A program made the position numbers and the translations under genes. From positions 1 through 64,000 of the forward strand of contig JAJZBM010000005.1 of NCBI GenBank assembly GCA_021798915.1: a stretch of DNA of 64,000 bases, read 5' to 3'. Below, one piece after another: positions 48,102 through 57,421 of this stretch; position 1 is the stretch's first letter; each line of letters begins with the position of its first letter. The DNA comes from Pseudomonadota bacterium (GTDB lineage: Bacteria; Pseudomonadota; Alphaproteobacteria; Acetobacterales; Acetobacteraceae). The notes below the pieces were generated by a model. That model was not told the origin of the DNA, ran no database searches, and saw nothing but the letters and a program-made list of their open reading frames with translations.

Positions 48102-49538
48102 TCAACTCGTCGCGTGAGTGACGAATTTGGTGTTGAAATAAGCCTCGATCGCGTCTGTGCCGCCTTCCGAGCCGAAGCCCGAATCCTTGATGCCGCCGAA
48201 CGGCACTTCCGGCAAAGCGAGGCCGTGATGGTTGATCGACATCATGCCCGCTTCCACCCGCTCCCCGATCATCGCCGCGGTCCGCGCCGAGCTGGTATAG
48301 GAGTAGGAGGCGAGCCCATAGGGCAAACGGTTCGCTTCGGTGATCGCGTCCTCGACCTCGCGGAAGGGGCGGATTATGGCGACCGGGCCGAAGGGTTCCT
48401 CGTTCATGATGCGGGCGTCGAGCGCAACGTCGGTCAACACGGTCGGCGCGAAGAAATACCCTTTATTCCCCACCCGTTCGCCGCCGGTGACCACCCGCGC
48501 CCCTTTCTGCGCCGCGTCCTGGACGAGGGTTTCCATCGCTTGCACTCGCCGCGCATGGGCGAGCGGACCCATGCGGGTTGCCTTGTCGAGCCCGTCGCCG
48601 AGCTTGAGTGCCTTGGCGGCGGCGGTGAATCCCGCGACGAAACGGTCATAGACCGCTTCCTGGATCAGAAACCGCGTCGGCGCGACGCAGACCTGCCCGG
48701 CATTGCGGAATTTATTGGCGCTCAGGATCGAGATCGCGCGGTCGAGATCGGCGTCATCGAAAACGATCGCCGGCGCATGCCCGCCAAGCTCCATGGTGAT
48801 CCGCTTCATGTGCTGGCCGGCCAGGGCGGCGAGCTGCTTGCCGACCGCGGTCGAGCCGGTGAAGGAGATTTTGCGGATCACCGGATGCGGAATGAGATAG
48901 TCCGAAATCTCCGCCGGCACCCCGAAGACGAGATTGACCACCCCCGCCGGCACGCCGGCATCGGCGAAGGCGCGGATCAGCGCGGCACAGGAAGCCGGGG
49001 TTTCCTCCGGCCCCTTGACGATGATCGAGCAGCCGGCGGCCAAAGCGAGTGAAATCTTCCGCACCGCCTGGTTGATCGGGAAGTTCCACGGCGTGAAGGC
49101 GGCGACCGGTCCCACCGGCTCCTTGAAGGTGAGCTGATAGATCCCCTCGGCACGGCCCGGGATCACTTGGCCGAAGCTCCGCCGCCCTTGTTCGGCGAAC
49201 CAGTCGATGAGATCGCCGGCGAGAAGGGTCTCGCCCCGCGCCTCGGCGAGGGGCTTGCCTTGTTCCATGGTCATCAGCGGCGCGATGGCGTCGGCGCGCT
49301 CGCGCATCAGCTCGGCCGCCTTGTGCATCACTTTCGCCCGATCATAGGGGCTTTTGTGGCGCCAGACCGTGAAACCGTGCGCGGCGGCGGCGAGTGCCGC
49401 GTCGAGATCGGCGCGCCCGGCATGGGCGACATCGCCGATCGGCTCGGCGGTCGCCGGGTTGAGAATGGCAAGGCGCCGGCCATCGGCGCTCGGGCGCCAT
49501 TCGCCGGCGATGAAGAGTTCGGTCAGGTTCGGATACAT
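48102..49538 (-). CDS. NAD(P)-dependent aldehyde dehydrogenase (succinate-semialdehyde dehydrogenase-like)
   Basis: A 478-residue aldehyde dehydrogenase. Seen: [29 protein letters not shown] for cofactor binding, the catalytic Glu in [12 protein letters not shown], the nucleophile in [13 protein letters not shown], and [12 protein letters not shown] near the end. The YSYTSS and GPEETPAS segments favour the GabD/class 5 group. It closes the P450-liv operon, so it probably oxidises an aldehyde made from the imported compound. ATG at 49538. Confidence 0.88.
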   Translation of the reverse strand: MYPNLTELFIAGEWRPSADGRRLAILNPATAEPIGDVAHAGRADLDAALAAAAHGFTVWRHKSPYDRAKVMHKAAELMRERADAIAPLMTMEQGKPLAEARGETLLAGDLIDWFAEQGRRSFGQVIPGRAEGIYQLTFKEPVGPVAAFTPWNFPINQAVRKISLALAAGCSIIVKGPEETPASCAALIRAFADAGVPAGVVNLVFGVPAEISDYLIPHPVIRKISFTGSTAVGKQLAALAGQHMKRITMELGGHAPAIVFDDADLDRAISILSANKFRNAGQVCVAPTRFLIQEAVYDRFVAGFTAAAKALKLGDGLDKATRMGPLAHARRVQAMETLVQDAAQKGARVVTGGERVGNKGYFFAPTVLTDVALDARIMNEEPFGPVAIIRPFREVEDAITEANRLPYGLASYSYTSSARTAAMIGERVEAGMMSINHHGLALPEVPFGGIKDSGFGSEGGTDAIEAYFNTKFVTHATS

Positions 49539-49567
49539 TCGCGTCTCCCTCGGATCATGTCTCGATG

Positions 49568-50644
49568 TCAGGTGCGCGGCGCGCGTGCCGCGGCGTTTGC
49601 CCGGGCGCGCAGGCTGCCGGCGATGCCGGCGGGAAAGAAGGTGACCACCAGCACGAAGATCAGCCCGAGCCAGAGCAGCCAGCGCTCGGGATCGAGGAGC
49701 GCCGGCAGCAGGACGATCCCTTGCGCCGCCGCGGCCAGCGCCGCGAGCAGGGGTTGCAGGTAGTATTGCGCCATGACCATCACCGTCGCCCCGAGTGCCG
49801 CGCCATAAAGCGTGCCCATGCCGCCGATCACCACCATCAGCAGAATATCGATCATCAGTGAAAAGGAAAGCGTCGTATCTGGGTTGGTATAACGAAGCTG
49901 CATCGCCATCATCGCCCCGGCCAGCGCCGCGAAGCCGGCGGCCAGCACACTCGCCAGCGCGCGATGGACGATGGTCCGGTAGCCGAGCGCCTCGGCGCGG
50001 AACGGGTTTTCCCGAATCGCCTGCAAAACCCGCCCGAACGGCGAATTGACGATGCGGAGCAGAATGAGAAAGGCGGCGAGCGTGACGGCGAAAATCAGAT
50101 AATAGGCGATCACCGGGCCCGTGATGCGCAGACCCAGGATCGGCGCGGCGAAAGGGTGAAAGCCGGGCGCGATCAGGCGTGGGACGGAAAAGGTGAGGCC
50201 ATCCTCGCCACCCGTGAGGCCGCGCCACTCGCTCGCCAGAACTTGCACGAAGCGGGCCAGGGCGAGGGTGATCATGGAGAAGAAAATCGCCCGTACGCGG
50301 AGCGACAGCAGCGCCATCGCCAGCGCCAGCGCGACCGAAACCGCGATCCCCGCCGCCGCCCCGAGGATGAGCGCGAGCCAGCCGCTCCCGCCCGTCAAAG
50401 CGATCGCGACGCCATAGGCGCCGAGGCCGAAAAACGTCGTCTGCGCGAAGGAGACGATGCCGGTATAGCCGAGCAGGAGGTCATAGCTCGCGGCGAGGAC
50501 GATGAAGATCAGAATCCGCGCTGCCACTGCGAGCGCTTTGGTGCCCGGGAGCAGAAACGGCGCGCCGGCGAGGGCGAGCAAAATTGCCGCGAGGAGGATC
50601 GCGAGCAGCCAGTGTCCGGGGCGATCCTGGGAGAGAAGCCGCAT
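49568..50644 (-). CDS. livM: ABC transporter permease LivM (second system)
   Basis: A 358-residue permease with LivM features: [46 protein letters not shown] as coupling loop, and [12 protein letters not shown] at 50644 overlaps the livH stop by one base (TGATG). It is 29 bases before the dehydrogenase gene. Distinct in sequence from the LivM at 3.9-4.8 kb. Confidence 0.9.
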   Translation of the reverse strand: MRLLSQDRPGHWLLAILLAAILLALAGAPFLLPGTKALAVAARILIFIVLAASYDLLLGYTGIVSFAQTTFFGLGAYGVAIALTGGSGWLALILGAAAGIAVSVALALAMALLSLRVRAIFFSMITLALARFVQVLASEWRGLTGGEDGLTFSVPRLIAPGFHPFAAPILGLRITGPVIAYYLIFAVTLAAFLILLRIVNSPFGRVLQAIRENPFRAEALGYRTIVHRALASVLAAGFAALAGAMMAMQLRYTNPDTTLSFSLMIDILLMVVIGGMGTLYGAALGATVMVMAQYYLQPLLAALAAAAQGIVLLPALLDPERWLLWLGLIFVLVVTFFPAGIAGSLRARANAAARAPRT

Positions 50645-51642
50645 CACGCGCCATCCATCGGCAACAGGCCGCGCGGCCGCCACAGCAGCACTATCAGCAT
50701 CAAGGCGATATCGGTGCCGAGCGCGAGCTTCGGCGCGAGAAACCCGACGTAATTATTGGCGAGCCCCAACAGGAGTGAGGCCAGAAAACAGCCGCTGACC
50801 GAGCCGAGGCCGCCGATGATGACGACGATGAAGATCAGAATGATGATGTCGGCGCCAAGATCGGCGGTGACCATCCCGGCATAGAGCGCCCAGACCACGC
50901 CGCCGATCGCGGCAAGCGCGGTGCCGGCGGCGAAGACCAGGCGAAACAGGCGCTCGGCGCGAAACCCGAGCGCCTCCACCATCTCCCGGTTCTCCACCGC
51001 AGCCCGGATCAGCAGCCCGAGCCGGGTGCGGTTGAGGGCGAGATGGGTCGCGGCGTAGACCACGAGGCCGAGCAGGCAGACCATGAGCCGATAGCGCTCG
51101 ACCGCCGCGCCGGCGATGATGAAACCGCCGCGCAGCGCCTCCGGCCGCGGCAAGGCGAGGGGTTCGGCGCCGAACAGCACGATCAACATCTGCTGCAAAA
51201 TGATGCCGCCGCCGACGGTGATCAGAATCTGTCGGAGCGGGGCGCCGGCGACGCGGCGAATGAGCAGGCGTTCGAACACCAGCCCCAACCCGCCGCCCGC
51301 CACCGCCGCCGCCGCCAGCGCCAGCGCGACCACGCCGAGCGCCGCAGCAGCGCCGCCTCCGCTGGCCGGCAGGGCGGCGAACACCGCCGCGACGATGAAG
51401 GCGCCGAGGGTCACGAACCCGCCATGGGCGAAATTGAGCACATCCATCAGGCCGAAAATCAGCGTCAGGCCGATCGCGGCGAGAAACAGCATGCAGCCGA
51501 CGGCGAGGCCGGCGACGGTGAGGGTGAGCCAGGCGGAGAATTTCATCGCCGCCAAGGCCAGCACCATCAGCGCCGGGAGCACAAGATAGGGCAGGGGGTC
51601 GCGGCCCCCGAGAGAGAGCGGCTGGCGCGCAATCGGGGTCAT
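50644..51642 (-). CDS. livH: ABC transporter permease LivH (second system)
   Basis: A 332-residue permease. The LivH box GLTLIFGLMDVLNFAHGG is at about residues 57-74; the coupling loop is NRTRLGLLIRAAVENREMVE, and GGLGSVSG follows. It has an extra N-terminal hydrophobic segment compared with the first LivH. ATG at 51642 overlaps the livF stop (ATGA). Confidence 0.9.
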   Translation of the reverse strand: MTPIARQPLSLGGRDPLPYLVLPALMVLALAAMKFSAWLTLTVAGLAVGCMLFLAAIGLTLIFGLMDVLNFAHGGFVTLGAFIVAAVFAALPASGGGAAAALGVVALALAAAAVAGGGLGLVFERLLIRRVAGAPLRQILITVGGGIILQQMLIVLFGAEPLALPRPEALRGGFIIAGAAVERYRLMVCLLGLVVYAATHLALNRTRLGLLIRAAVENREMVEALGFRAERLFRLVFAAGTALAAIGGVVWALYAGMVTADLGADIIILIFIVVIIGGLGSVSGCFLASLLLGLANNYVGFLAPKLALGTDIALMLIVLLWRPRGLLPMDGA

Positions 51643-52367
51643 TGATGGCTCGCGAGGCTGAGGCCGAGAAGCCGGGTCTGCAAGGGAATATCCTTGGCCA
51701 GTGCGGCCATGTCGCCACGATACACGATGCGTCCATCCTCCATCACCGCGACATGATCGCCGAGTGCCTGCGCCATGGCGAAATTCTGTTCGACTAGCAG
51801 GATCGTGGTGCGAGCCTGCTTGAGGCCGATGAGGGCCTCGGTGAGTTGCGCAACCATCCCCGGCGCCAAGCCCTTGCTCGGCTCGTCGATGATCAGCAGA
51901 CGATGCTCGGCGGCGATGGCACGCCCGATCGCCAGCATCTGTTTCTGCCCGCCGGAAAGTGTCCCGGCGCGCGCCCGCCATTTCTGGGCGAGCACCGGAA
52001 ACGCCGCCATCACCGCGTCCAGCCGCGTCGGTCGCAGATCGCCGCGCCAATCCGCGAGACGAAAATTCTCGGCGACCGTGAGGCTCGCGAACACCCCCAT
52101 ATTCTCGGGAACATAAGCGATGCCGAGCCGCGCGATATCCGGGGTTGCGTGCGCGGTGATCTCGGCGCCGGCGAAGTGGATCATCCCGTACGAGGCGCGC
52201 CAGAGGCCGAGGATGGTGCGGAGCGCCGTCGTCTTGCCGGCGCCGTTGCGGCCAAGCAACATGCTGACCCGCCCCTCCGGCACCGCGAGATCGACGCCGT
52301 GCAGAATGTGATAGCGGCCGATATGCGTGTGTACGCCAGCAAGTTCGAGGAGTGGTATCTCGGCCAT
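51639..52367 (-). CDS. livF: ABC transporter ATPase LivF (second system)
   Basis: A 242-residue ATPase. Walker A GRNGAGKTTA, Q-loop YVPENMGVFASLTV, signature LSGGQKQ, Walker B LLIIDEPSKGL, switch LLVEQNF. It lies four bases downstream of livG. Gene order here is livG-livF-livH-livM, unlike the first system (H-M-G-F), so the two clusters are not recent copies. Confidence 0.92.
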   Translation of the reverse strand: MAEIPLLELAGVHTHIGRYHILHGVDLAVPEGRVSMLLGRNGAGKTTALRTILGLWRASYGMIHFAGAEITAHATPDIARLGIAYVPENMGVFASLTVAENFRLADWRGDLRPTRLDAVMAAFPVLAQKWRARAGTLSGGQKQMLAIGRAIAAEHRLLIIDEPSKGLAPGMVAQLTEALIGLKQARTTILLVEQNFAMAQALGDHVAVMEDGRIVYRGDMAALAKDIPLQTRLLGLSLASHQ

Positions 52368-52370
52368 GGG

Positions 52371-53156
52371 TCAGACGCCATCGCCGCCGGCGCGGCCGAG
52401 ATAGGCGTCTTGGACGATGGGCAGCGCCATCACCGCTTCCGGCGCGCCGTCGGCGACCATGCGCCCCTGATGGAGCACGATCACCCGGTCGGCGAGCGTG
52501 CGGATGACATCCATCTTGTGTTCGACGAGCAGCACCACTTTGTCCCGCGCGCGTTTGATGGCGGCGATGAGGGCGAGCACCGGCGGCACCTCATCGACGC
52601 TCATCCCCGCGGTCGGTTCGTCGAACATGAACACATCCGGGCGCATGGCGAGCAGCAGCGCCACTTCGAGCTTGCGCTGATCGCCATGGCTGAGGGCGCT
52701 GGCCGGAAATGCCGCCCGCGAGTTCAAGCCCACGGTTTCGAGCAGTTCGGCACTCCGCGCGTTGAGATCATGATGATCGGCGGCGAGGCTGAGCAGGCGG
52801 AAATCACGCCGCGCCTCGGCCTGCACCGCGAGGCGGATATTTTCGAGGACGGTCAGCCCCGGGAACAGATTGGTGAGCTGAAAGGCGCGGCCGAGACCGC
52901 GTCGCGCCCGCGCCGGCACGGACAAGGGGGTGATGCGCTCATCCTTGAGCCAGACCTCGCCGGCGCTCGCCCTGATCTGGCCGGAGATCAGGTTGAAGAA
53001 CGTCGTCTTGCCGGCGCCGTTCGGGCCGACGATCGCGGTCAGCGTGCCGGGGAAAAACGCCGCCGAGACGCGATCGACCGCGACTTCGCCGCCGAACCGC
53101 ACCGAGAGAGCCTCGGTGCGGAGAACCGCGGCGTTCGCCTCCATGGCAGCGCCCAT
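52371..53156 (-). CDS. livG: ABC transporter ATPase LivG (second system)
   Basis: A 261-residue ATPase. Walker A GPNGAGKTTFF, signature in LivG form LSHGDQRKLEVALLL, Walker B VFMFDEPTAGMS, and switch LLVEHKMDVI. The C-terminus ends in DAYLG, the LivG pattern. ATG at 53156; another ATG four codons inside. Confidence 0.92.
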   Translation of the reverse strand: MGAAMEANAAVLRTEALSVRFGGEVAVDRVSAAFFPGTLTAIVGPNGAGKTTFFNLISGQIRASAGEVWLKDERITPLSVPARARRGLGRAFQLTNLFPGLTVLENIRLAVQAEARRDFRLLSLAADHHDLNARSAELLETVGLNSRAAFPASALSHGDQRKLEVALLLAMRPDVFMFDEPTAGMSVDEVPPVLALIAAIKRARDKVVLLVEHKMDVIRTLADRVIVLHQGRMVADGAPEAVMALPIVQDAYLGRAGGDGV

Positions 53157-53162
53157 GCCGGC

Positions 53163-54362
53163 TCAGCGCCCGTTCTCGATCGGCACTTTCATCTCGTCGA
53201 TGGTGAATTCATGGGTGAGCTTCGGCACCGCCCAGGCGACATCCGGCTCGACCGCGATGCGGAATCCGTACATCGCTTGCAGCGCCTGGTGATCCTGCGG
53301 ACGGAAGAGCATTTTTCCTTTGGGGGTGTCGAAGGCGAGGCCTTCCATCGCCGCGATCAGGGTTTCGCTATCGGTTTTGCCGTGGGTTTTCTCGACCGCC
53401 GCGACCACCGCCATCGCCGCCGCCATGCCACCGCAGGTGAAGAAATCCGGCGGCTGATGGAAGCGCTTTTCATGCTCGGCGACCAGCCAGTCATTGGCTG
53501 GGTTTTTGGGAATGTCGTAATAATAGTAGGTGGCACCTTCGAGACCGGGAAACGCCTTATAGGCGACCAGGGCGGGCAGGATATTGCCGCCGGTCGCGAC
53601 CCGAATGCCGAGCCGCGCCGGGTCCATCGCCTTGATCGCGCTCAGCGGATCGCCGCCGCCGGCCCAGATCACCCAGATCACCTTGTCGCCTTTTTCATTG
53701 GCGAGGCTGTCGAAAATCCGTTGCAAGGGGGCGGTGAAATCGGTGGTGGTGGGGGGCGCGTATTCCTCATGCACCAATTTGGCGCCGGTCGCGGCCAGCG
53801 CGGTGCGGAAAGCGGCGACGCCGTCATGGCCGAAGGCATAGTCCTGCGCCAGCGTCGCGACCGTCACCCCCGGCTTGCCGATCGCGAGCGCATTGGCGAT
53901 GGCGTCTTGCGAGGAGTTGCGGCTGGTGCGGAAAATGTAGCGATTCCACTTCGCCCCGGTGATGCTGTCGGCAACGGCGGGCTCGATGATCAGAACCTTC
54001 TTGTAGTCCTGCGCGACCGGCAGCATGGCCAGCGCGACGGCGGAACTGGTGCCGCCGATCGCGAGATCGACATCGTCATCGCCATAGGCCTCGGCGAGCA
54101 GATTGCGCGCGACATCGGGTTTGGTCTGGCTATCTTTTGTGATCACCACGATCTTGCGCCCGGCGACCGTCATGGTCCCGTGGGTCGCGTATTCGAGGCC
54201 AAGCTGAAACCCGGTTTCCGATTGTTTGGCATAGGCTTCGAGCGGCCCGGTGCGATCCTCGATCAGTGCGATACGAAGCGGCTGCTCCTCGGCACGAGCG
54301 ATCACGGTGACCAGGCCCGCGCCAAACAACGCCAAAAGGCCAAGCAAAACCCGTCTCATCAT
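53163..54362 (-). CDS. ABC transporter substrate-binding protein 1 of the second liv system
   Basis: A 399-residue Peripla_BP_6-type binding protein. A Sec signal peptide (MMRRVLLGLLALFGAGLV, cleaved around ARAEEQ) is followed by LRIALIEDRTGPLEAYAKQ. The ligand-binding lobe contains IGGTSSAVALAM and FRTSRNSSQDA. The TSSAVA and YGFRI features recall aromatic-acid-binding relatives, but the ligand is not proven. It starts 16 bases after the second binding protein. Confidence 0.88.
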   Translation of the reverse strand: MMRRVLLGLLALFGAGLVTVIARAEEQPLRIALIEDRTGPLEAYAKQSETGFQLGLEYATHGTMTVAGRKIVVITKDSQTKPDVARNLLAEAYGDDDVDLAIGGTSSAVALAMLPVAQDYKKVLIIEPAVADSITGAKWNRYIFRTSRNSSQDAIANALAIGKPGVTVATLAQDYAFGHDGVAAFRTALAATGAKLVHEEYAPPTTTDFTAPLQRIFDSLANEKGDKVIWVIWAGGGDPLSAIKAMDPARLGIRVATGGNILPALVAYKAFPGLEGATYYYYDIPKNPANDWLVAEHEKRFHQPPDFFTCGGMAAAMAVVAAVEKTHGKTDSETLIAAMEGLAFDTPKGKMLFRPQDHQALQAMYGFRIAVEPDVAWAVPKLTHEFTIDEMKVPIENGR

Positions 54363-54378
54363 CAAATCCTCCGAAAAA

Positions 54379-55581
54379 TCATCCCGTGCAAGCGGGGTTG
54401 GCCGGCAGAAACGCGCCATCGCCCGGGATCGTCGCCAGGGCCTGATAGTAATCCCAGGGGGCGTGGCTTTCTTGCGGCGTTTTCACGCGATAGAGCGTGA
54501 GATCATAGATGACCCGCCCATCTGCGCGGACGCGCGCCGGATGGCCGAAATAATCGACCGGCAGCGCCCGCATGGCACGATTGGCGGCGATGGCGGCGCT
54601 GGTTTTGGCGCTCTCGCAGGCGCGGAGGTAATGCCGCGTCGCGGCGTGGATCGCGGCCTGGTTCTTGGTCGGCATCGCGTGCCGCACCGCTTTGAAACGC
54701 GCCCCGAATTGCCGCGCGCTCTCGCTCTGATCCCAGTAGAATCCGGCGGAAAACGTCAAGCCCTGGGTCAGCGCGAGGCCGAGCGCGTGGATATCGGTGA
54801 TGTAGGTGAGAAAGCCGACGATCACCGGTCCACCGGTTTGCAGCAGGGCGAATTCGCGCGCCTGTTTGATGAGATTGATGAGATCGCCGCCGACCGAAGC
54901 AAGCCCGATCGCCTGCGCCCCTGAAGCCCGCGCTTGCAGAAGAAACGGTGCGAAATCACTGGCGCCGATCGCATGACGCGCGGCGCCGAGCACCTGGCCG
55001 CCATTGGCCGTGATCACCGCGCTCGCGTCGCGCTGCATGGCGCGGCCGAAGGCGTGATCGACGGTGATGAAAAACCAGCTTTTGGCGCCGCCATCGAGCA
55101 CCGCTTTCGCCGTTCCCGCGGTCAGCGCGTGGGTGTCATCGGCCCAATGGGTGCTGACCGGCGTGCAGAATTTCGCGGTGAGATCGGCGGTCGCGGCGGC
55201 GGTGATCATCACCGTTTTCTGTCGCTGCTTGGCCACTTCCTGCACCGCGAGGGCGATCGCGGTCACCGGCAGATCGATGATCGCCTCGACCCCGCCCTCG
55301 TCATACCAGCGTCCGGCGATGGCGGCGGCGATGTCGGGTTTGTTCTGATGATCGGCGTGCACGATCTCGATCGGGCGGCCGAGCACGCGCCCACCGAAAT
55401 CCGCCGCCGCCATTTCCGCCGCCAGCACCGAGCCCGCCCCGCCACTATCGGCATAGGGGCCGGTCTCGTCGGTGAGCACGCCGATGCGAAGCGGCGCCTC
55501 GGCAGCAGACGCGCGGGTGCCGAGGAGCGGCAGCGCGGCAAGGCCGGCGAGGGAACGGCGGGTGATCGGGAGAGAGATCAT
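54379..55581 (-). CDS. ABC transporter substrate-binding protein 2 of the second liv system
   Basis: A 400-residue binding protein of the same fold. Its signal carries a twin-arginine motif (PITRRSLAGLAALPLLG), so it may be exported folded via Tat, unlike its neighbour. The mature part starts PLRIGVLTDETGPYADSGG and includes DHQNKPDIAAAIAGRW and TVDHAFGRAMQRD. The C-terminal YDLTLYRVKTPQES is typical of this subfamily. The ATG overlaps the P450 stop (ATGA). Confidence 0.88.
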   Translation of the reverse strand: MISLPITRRSLAGLAALPLLGTRASAAEAPLRIGVLTDETGPYADSGGAGSVLAAEMAAADFGGRVLGRPIEIVHADHQNKPDIAAAIAGRWYDEGGVEAIIDLPVTAIALAVQEVAKQRQKTVMITAAATADLTAKFCTPVSTHWADDTHALTAGTAKAVLDGGAKSWFFITVDHAFGRAMQRDASAVITANGGQVLGAARHAIGASDFAPFLLQARASGAQAIGLASVGGDLINLIKQAREFALLQTGGPVIVGFLTYITDIHALGLALTQGLTFSAGFYWDQSESARQFGARFKAVRHAMPTKNQAAIHAATRHYLRACESAKTSAAIAANRAMRALPVDYFGHPARVRADGRVIYDLTLYRVKTPQESHAPWDYYQALATIPGDGAFLPANPACTG

Positions 55582-56828
55582 GTCAGGGTCACCGGGAGGG
55601 AAAGAAAGCCACGAAACCGCGCCCGCCCGCCACGGACGGGCGCGGCAGACAGATCATAGCGCGGGAAGCGCGTCAGAAACTGCCCGATCGCGATGCGTGC
55701 TTCCAGCCGTGCGACGGCGAGGCCGGCGCATTGATGAATGCCAAAGCCGAACGCGACATGGCGATTGGGCGTGCGCGCGAGATCGAGCCGGTCGGGGTCG
55801 GGAAATTGCGCCGGGTCGCGATTGGCGGCGCCGATGCAGAGCGTGATCAGCGCGCCTTCGGGAATGGCGACGCCGCCGATCTCGCACGCCGTGAGGGCGC
55901 GGCGATTGCCGAGCTGATTGGAACTCTCGAAGCGGAGAAATTCCTCGATCGCGCTCGCCATCAGCGTCGGATCGGCGCACAGCCGGGCGCGCTCGTCGCG
56001 GAATTCCAAGAGCGCATGGAGCGCGTTGCCGATCAGATTGGTCGTCGTCTCATGCCCGGCATTGAGTAGAAAAATGCAATTATGTAGCAATTCGCGTTCA
56101 TCGAGCCGCGCGTCCTCACCCCCATCCCTCTCACCCTGAATGAGGCGGGTCAGGATGTCGCGCCCGGGGTCGCCGGGGCGGGCCCGCCGCGCCGCGATGA
56201 GATCACGAAGATAGGCGAGAAACGCCTCGACCGCGCGATTGCCGCAGGCCAGCACCTCCGCATCCGGCGCCGGCTCCAGCGCGCCGAGGATGGCGAGCGA
56301 CCAGGCGCGCAACGGGCCGCGTTGGTCATGCGGGATAGCGAGCAGATTGCCGATCACCTCGACCGGAATGAGGGCCGCGAAATCGGCGATCAGATCGATC
56401 TCCCGCCGCGCCGCCGCCCGATCGAGCAGGGCGGCGACCAGGCGCTCGATCCCCGGCTCCATCTCGGCGATGACGCGCGCGGTGAGCGCGCCGGCGATCA
56501 GGCGGCGCACACGCGTATGCAGCGGCGGATCGTTGAATACCAGGCTGGTGGTGTGATGTTCGTAAAGCGGCGTTGCGCCGTATTTGGGCCGGAACTCGTC
56601 CGTTTTGTCGGAGGAGAAACGCCGCGGGTCGCGATAGACGCCAACCACGTCGGCATGCCGCGTCAGAAAATAGCTGCCATCGGGCATGCGCCGCACCGGA
56701 TCATGCCGGCGCAAGGCGTGGTAGAACGGATAGGGATTTTCATAAAATGCCCGCGGCAAGGCGCGAAGATCGAAGCCGGCGAGGAAACGCGCATCATCCA
56801 CTCTGGCGCTTTCCACCCTCTCGTCCAC
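55578..56828 (-). CDS. Cytochrome P450
   Basis: A 416-residue soluble class I bacterial P450. Seen: the I-helix oxygen-binding motif LNAGHETTTN, the K-helix ExxR in EEFLRFES, and the heme loop FGFGIHQCAGLAVARLE with the Cys ligand. Substrate unknown. No ferredoxin or reductase gene is next to it. It heads the operon with two solute-binding proteins and an importer, which implies that it attacks the imported compound. GTG at 56828 has GGGGAG eight bases upstream. Confidence 0.92.
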   Translation of the reverse strand: MDERVESARVDDARFLAGFDLRALPRAFYENPYPFYHALRRHDPVRRMPDGSYFLTRHADVVGVYRDPRRFSSDKTDEFRPKYGATPLYEHHTTSLVFNDPPLHTRVRRLIAGALTARVIAEMEPGIERLVAALLDRAAARREIDLIADFAALIPVEVIGNLLAIPHDQRGPLRAWSLAILGALEPAPDAEVLACGNRAVEAFLAYLRDLIAARRARPGDPGRDILTRLIQGERDGGEDARLDERELLHNCIFLLNAGHETTTNLIGNALHALLEFRDERARLCADPTLMASAIEEFLRFESSNQLGNRRALTACEIGGVAIPEGALITLCIGAANRDPAQFPDPDRLDLARTPNRHVAFGFGIHQCAGLAVARLEARIAIGQFLTRFPRYDLSAAPVRGGRARFRGFLSLPVTLT

Positions 56829-56851
56829 GTTTCCGCTCCCCTTCGGCGGGC

Positions 56852-56880
56852 ACGCTACAAGCGGGGTCTCATCACGTCAA
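56852..56880 (-). promoter_or_regulatory. Promoter of the P450-liv operon
   Basis: Minus-strand TTGACG (56875-56880), a 17-base spacer, TAGCGT (56852-56857), giving a very short leader before the GTG at 56828. Confidence 0.6.
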
Positions 56881-56896
56881 TCGTATCACACGATTG
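56878..56896. promoter_or_regulatory. Operator-like inverted repeat on the P450 promoter
   Basis: CAATCGT-ATCAC-ACGATTG, perfect 7-base arms around a 5-base centre, overlapping the -35 box by three bases. The geometry suits a dimeric repressor such as a GntR, TetR or MarR member. No regulator gene is adjacent. Confidence 0.6.
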
Positions 56897-56932
56897 CGTT
56901 ACCGGTCGTGGGGCGGTCAGGCGCGGTGCCAG

Positions 56933-57421
56933 TCAGGCGCGGTGGATGGGATCGATCCAGGGGATGGTTTCGGGTTTCTCGACCGGTTCGATGGCGAGAT
57001 TGACCACCACCGCCTCGTTATCACTCCGCACCAGAACGCATTCGAGCGTCTCATCGGGGCTCGCATTGATTTCCTGGTGCGGCACATAGGGCGGCACGAA
57101 GATGAAATCCCCCGGCCCGGCCTCGGCGGTGAATTCCAGATGCTCGCCCCAGCGCATGCGGGCCCGCCCCTTGATGACATAGATCACGCTTTCCAGCGCG
57201 CCGTGGTGATGGGCGCCGGTCTTGGCGTTGGGGTGGATGCTGACCGTGCCGGCCCAGATCTTCTGTGCGCCGACGCGGGCGAAATTGATCGCCGCCCGCC
57301 GGTCCATCCCCGGCGTCTGCGCGGTATTGGGGTCGAGGGCGTGGCCGGGGATGACCCGCACGCCGTGGGTTTTCCAATCCGGCGTGTGGTGATGGTCGTC
57401 ATGCGTGTCCGCTCGGCTCAT
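56933..57421 (-). CDS. Cupin domain protein
   Basis: A 162-residue single-domain cupin. Metal ligands lie in KTGAHHHGALESVIYV (cupin motif 1) and GDFIFVPPYVPHQEIN (motif 2). Length and motifs resemble small cupins acting as isomerases, oxygenases or sensors; no specific role is visible. It is the last gene of the OB-MFS-MFS-cupin set, its ATG overlapping no neighbour; the preceding MFS gene begins upstream and ends at 57418, overlapping the cupin start by four bases. Confidence 0.85.
   Translation of the reverse strand: MSRADTHDDHHHTPDWKTHGVRVIPGHALDPNTAQTPGMDRRAAINFARVGAQKIWAGTVSIHPNAKTGAHHHGALESVIYVIKGRARMRWGEHLEFTAEAGPGDFIFVPPYVPHQEINASPDETLECVLVRSDNEAVVVNLAIEPVEKPETIPWIDPIHRA

Noticed and set aside
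51846-54500. Plus-strand open frame of about 880 codons opposite livF, livG and a binding protein
   Set aside because: Spans three genes on the other strand that carry clear ABC motifs; a shadow frame.
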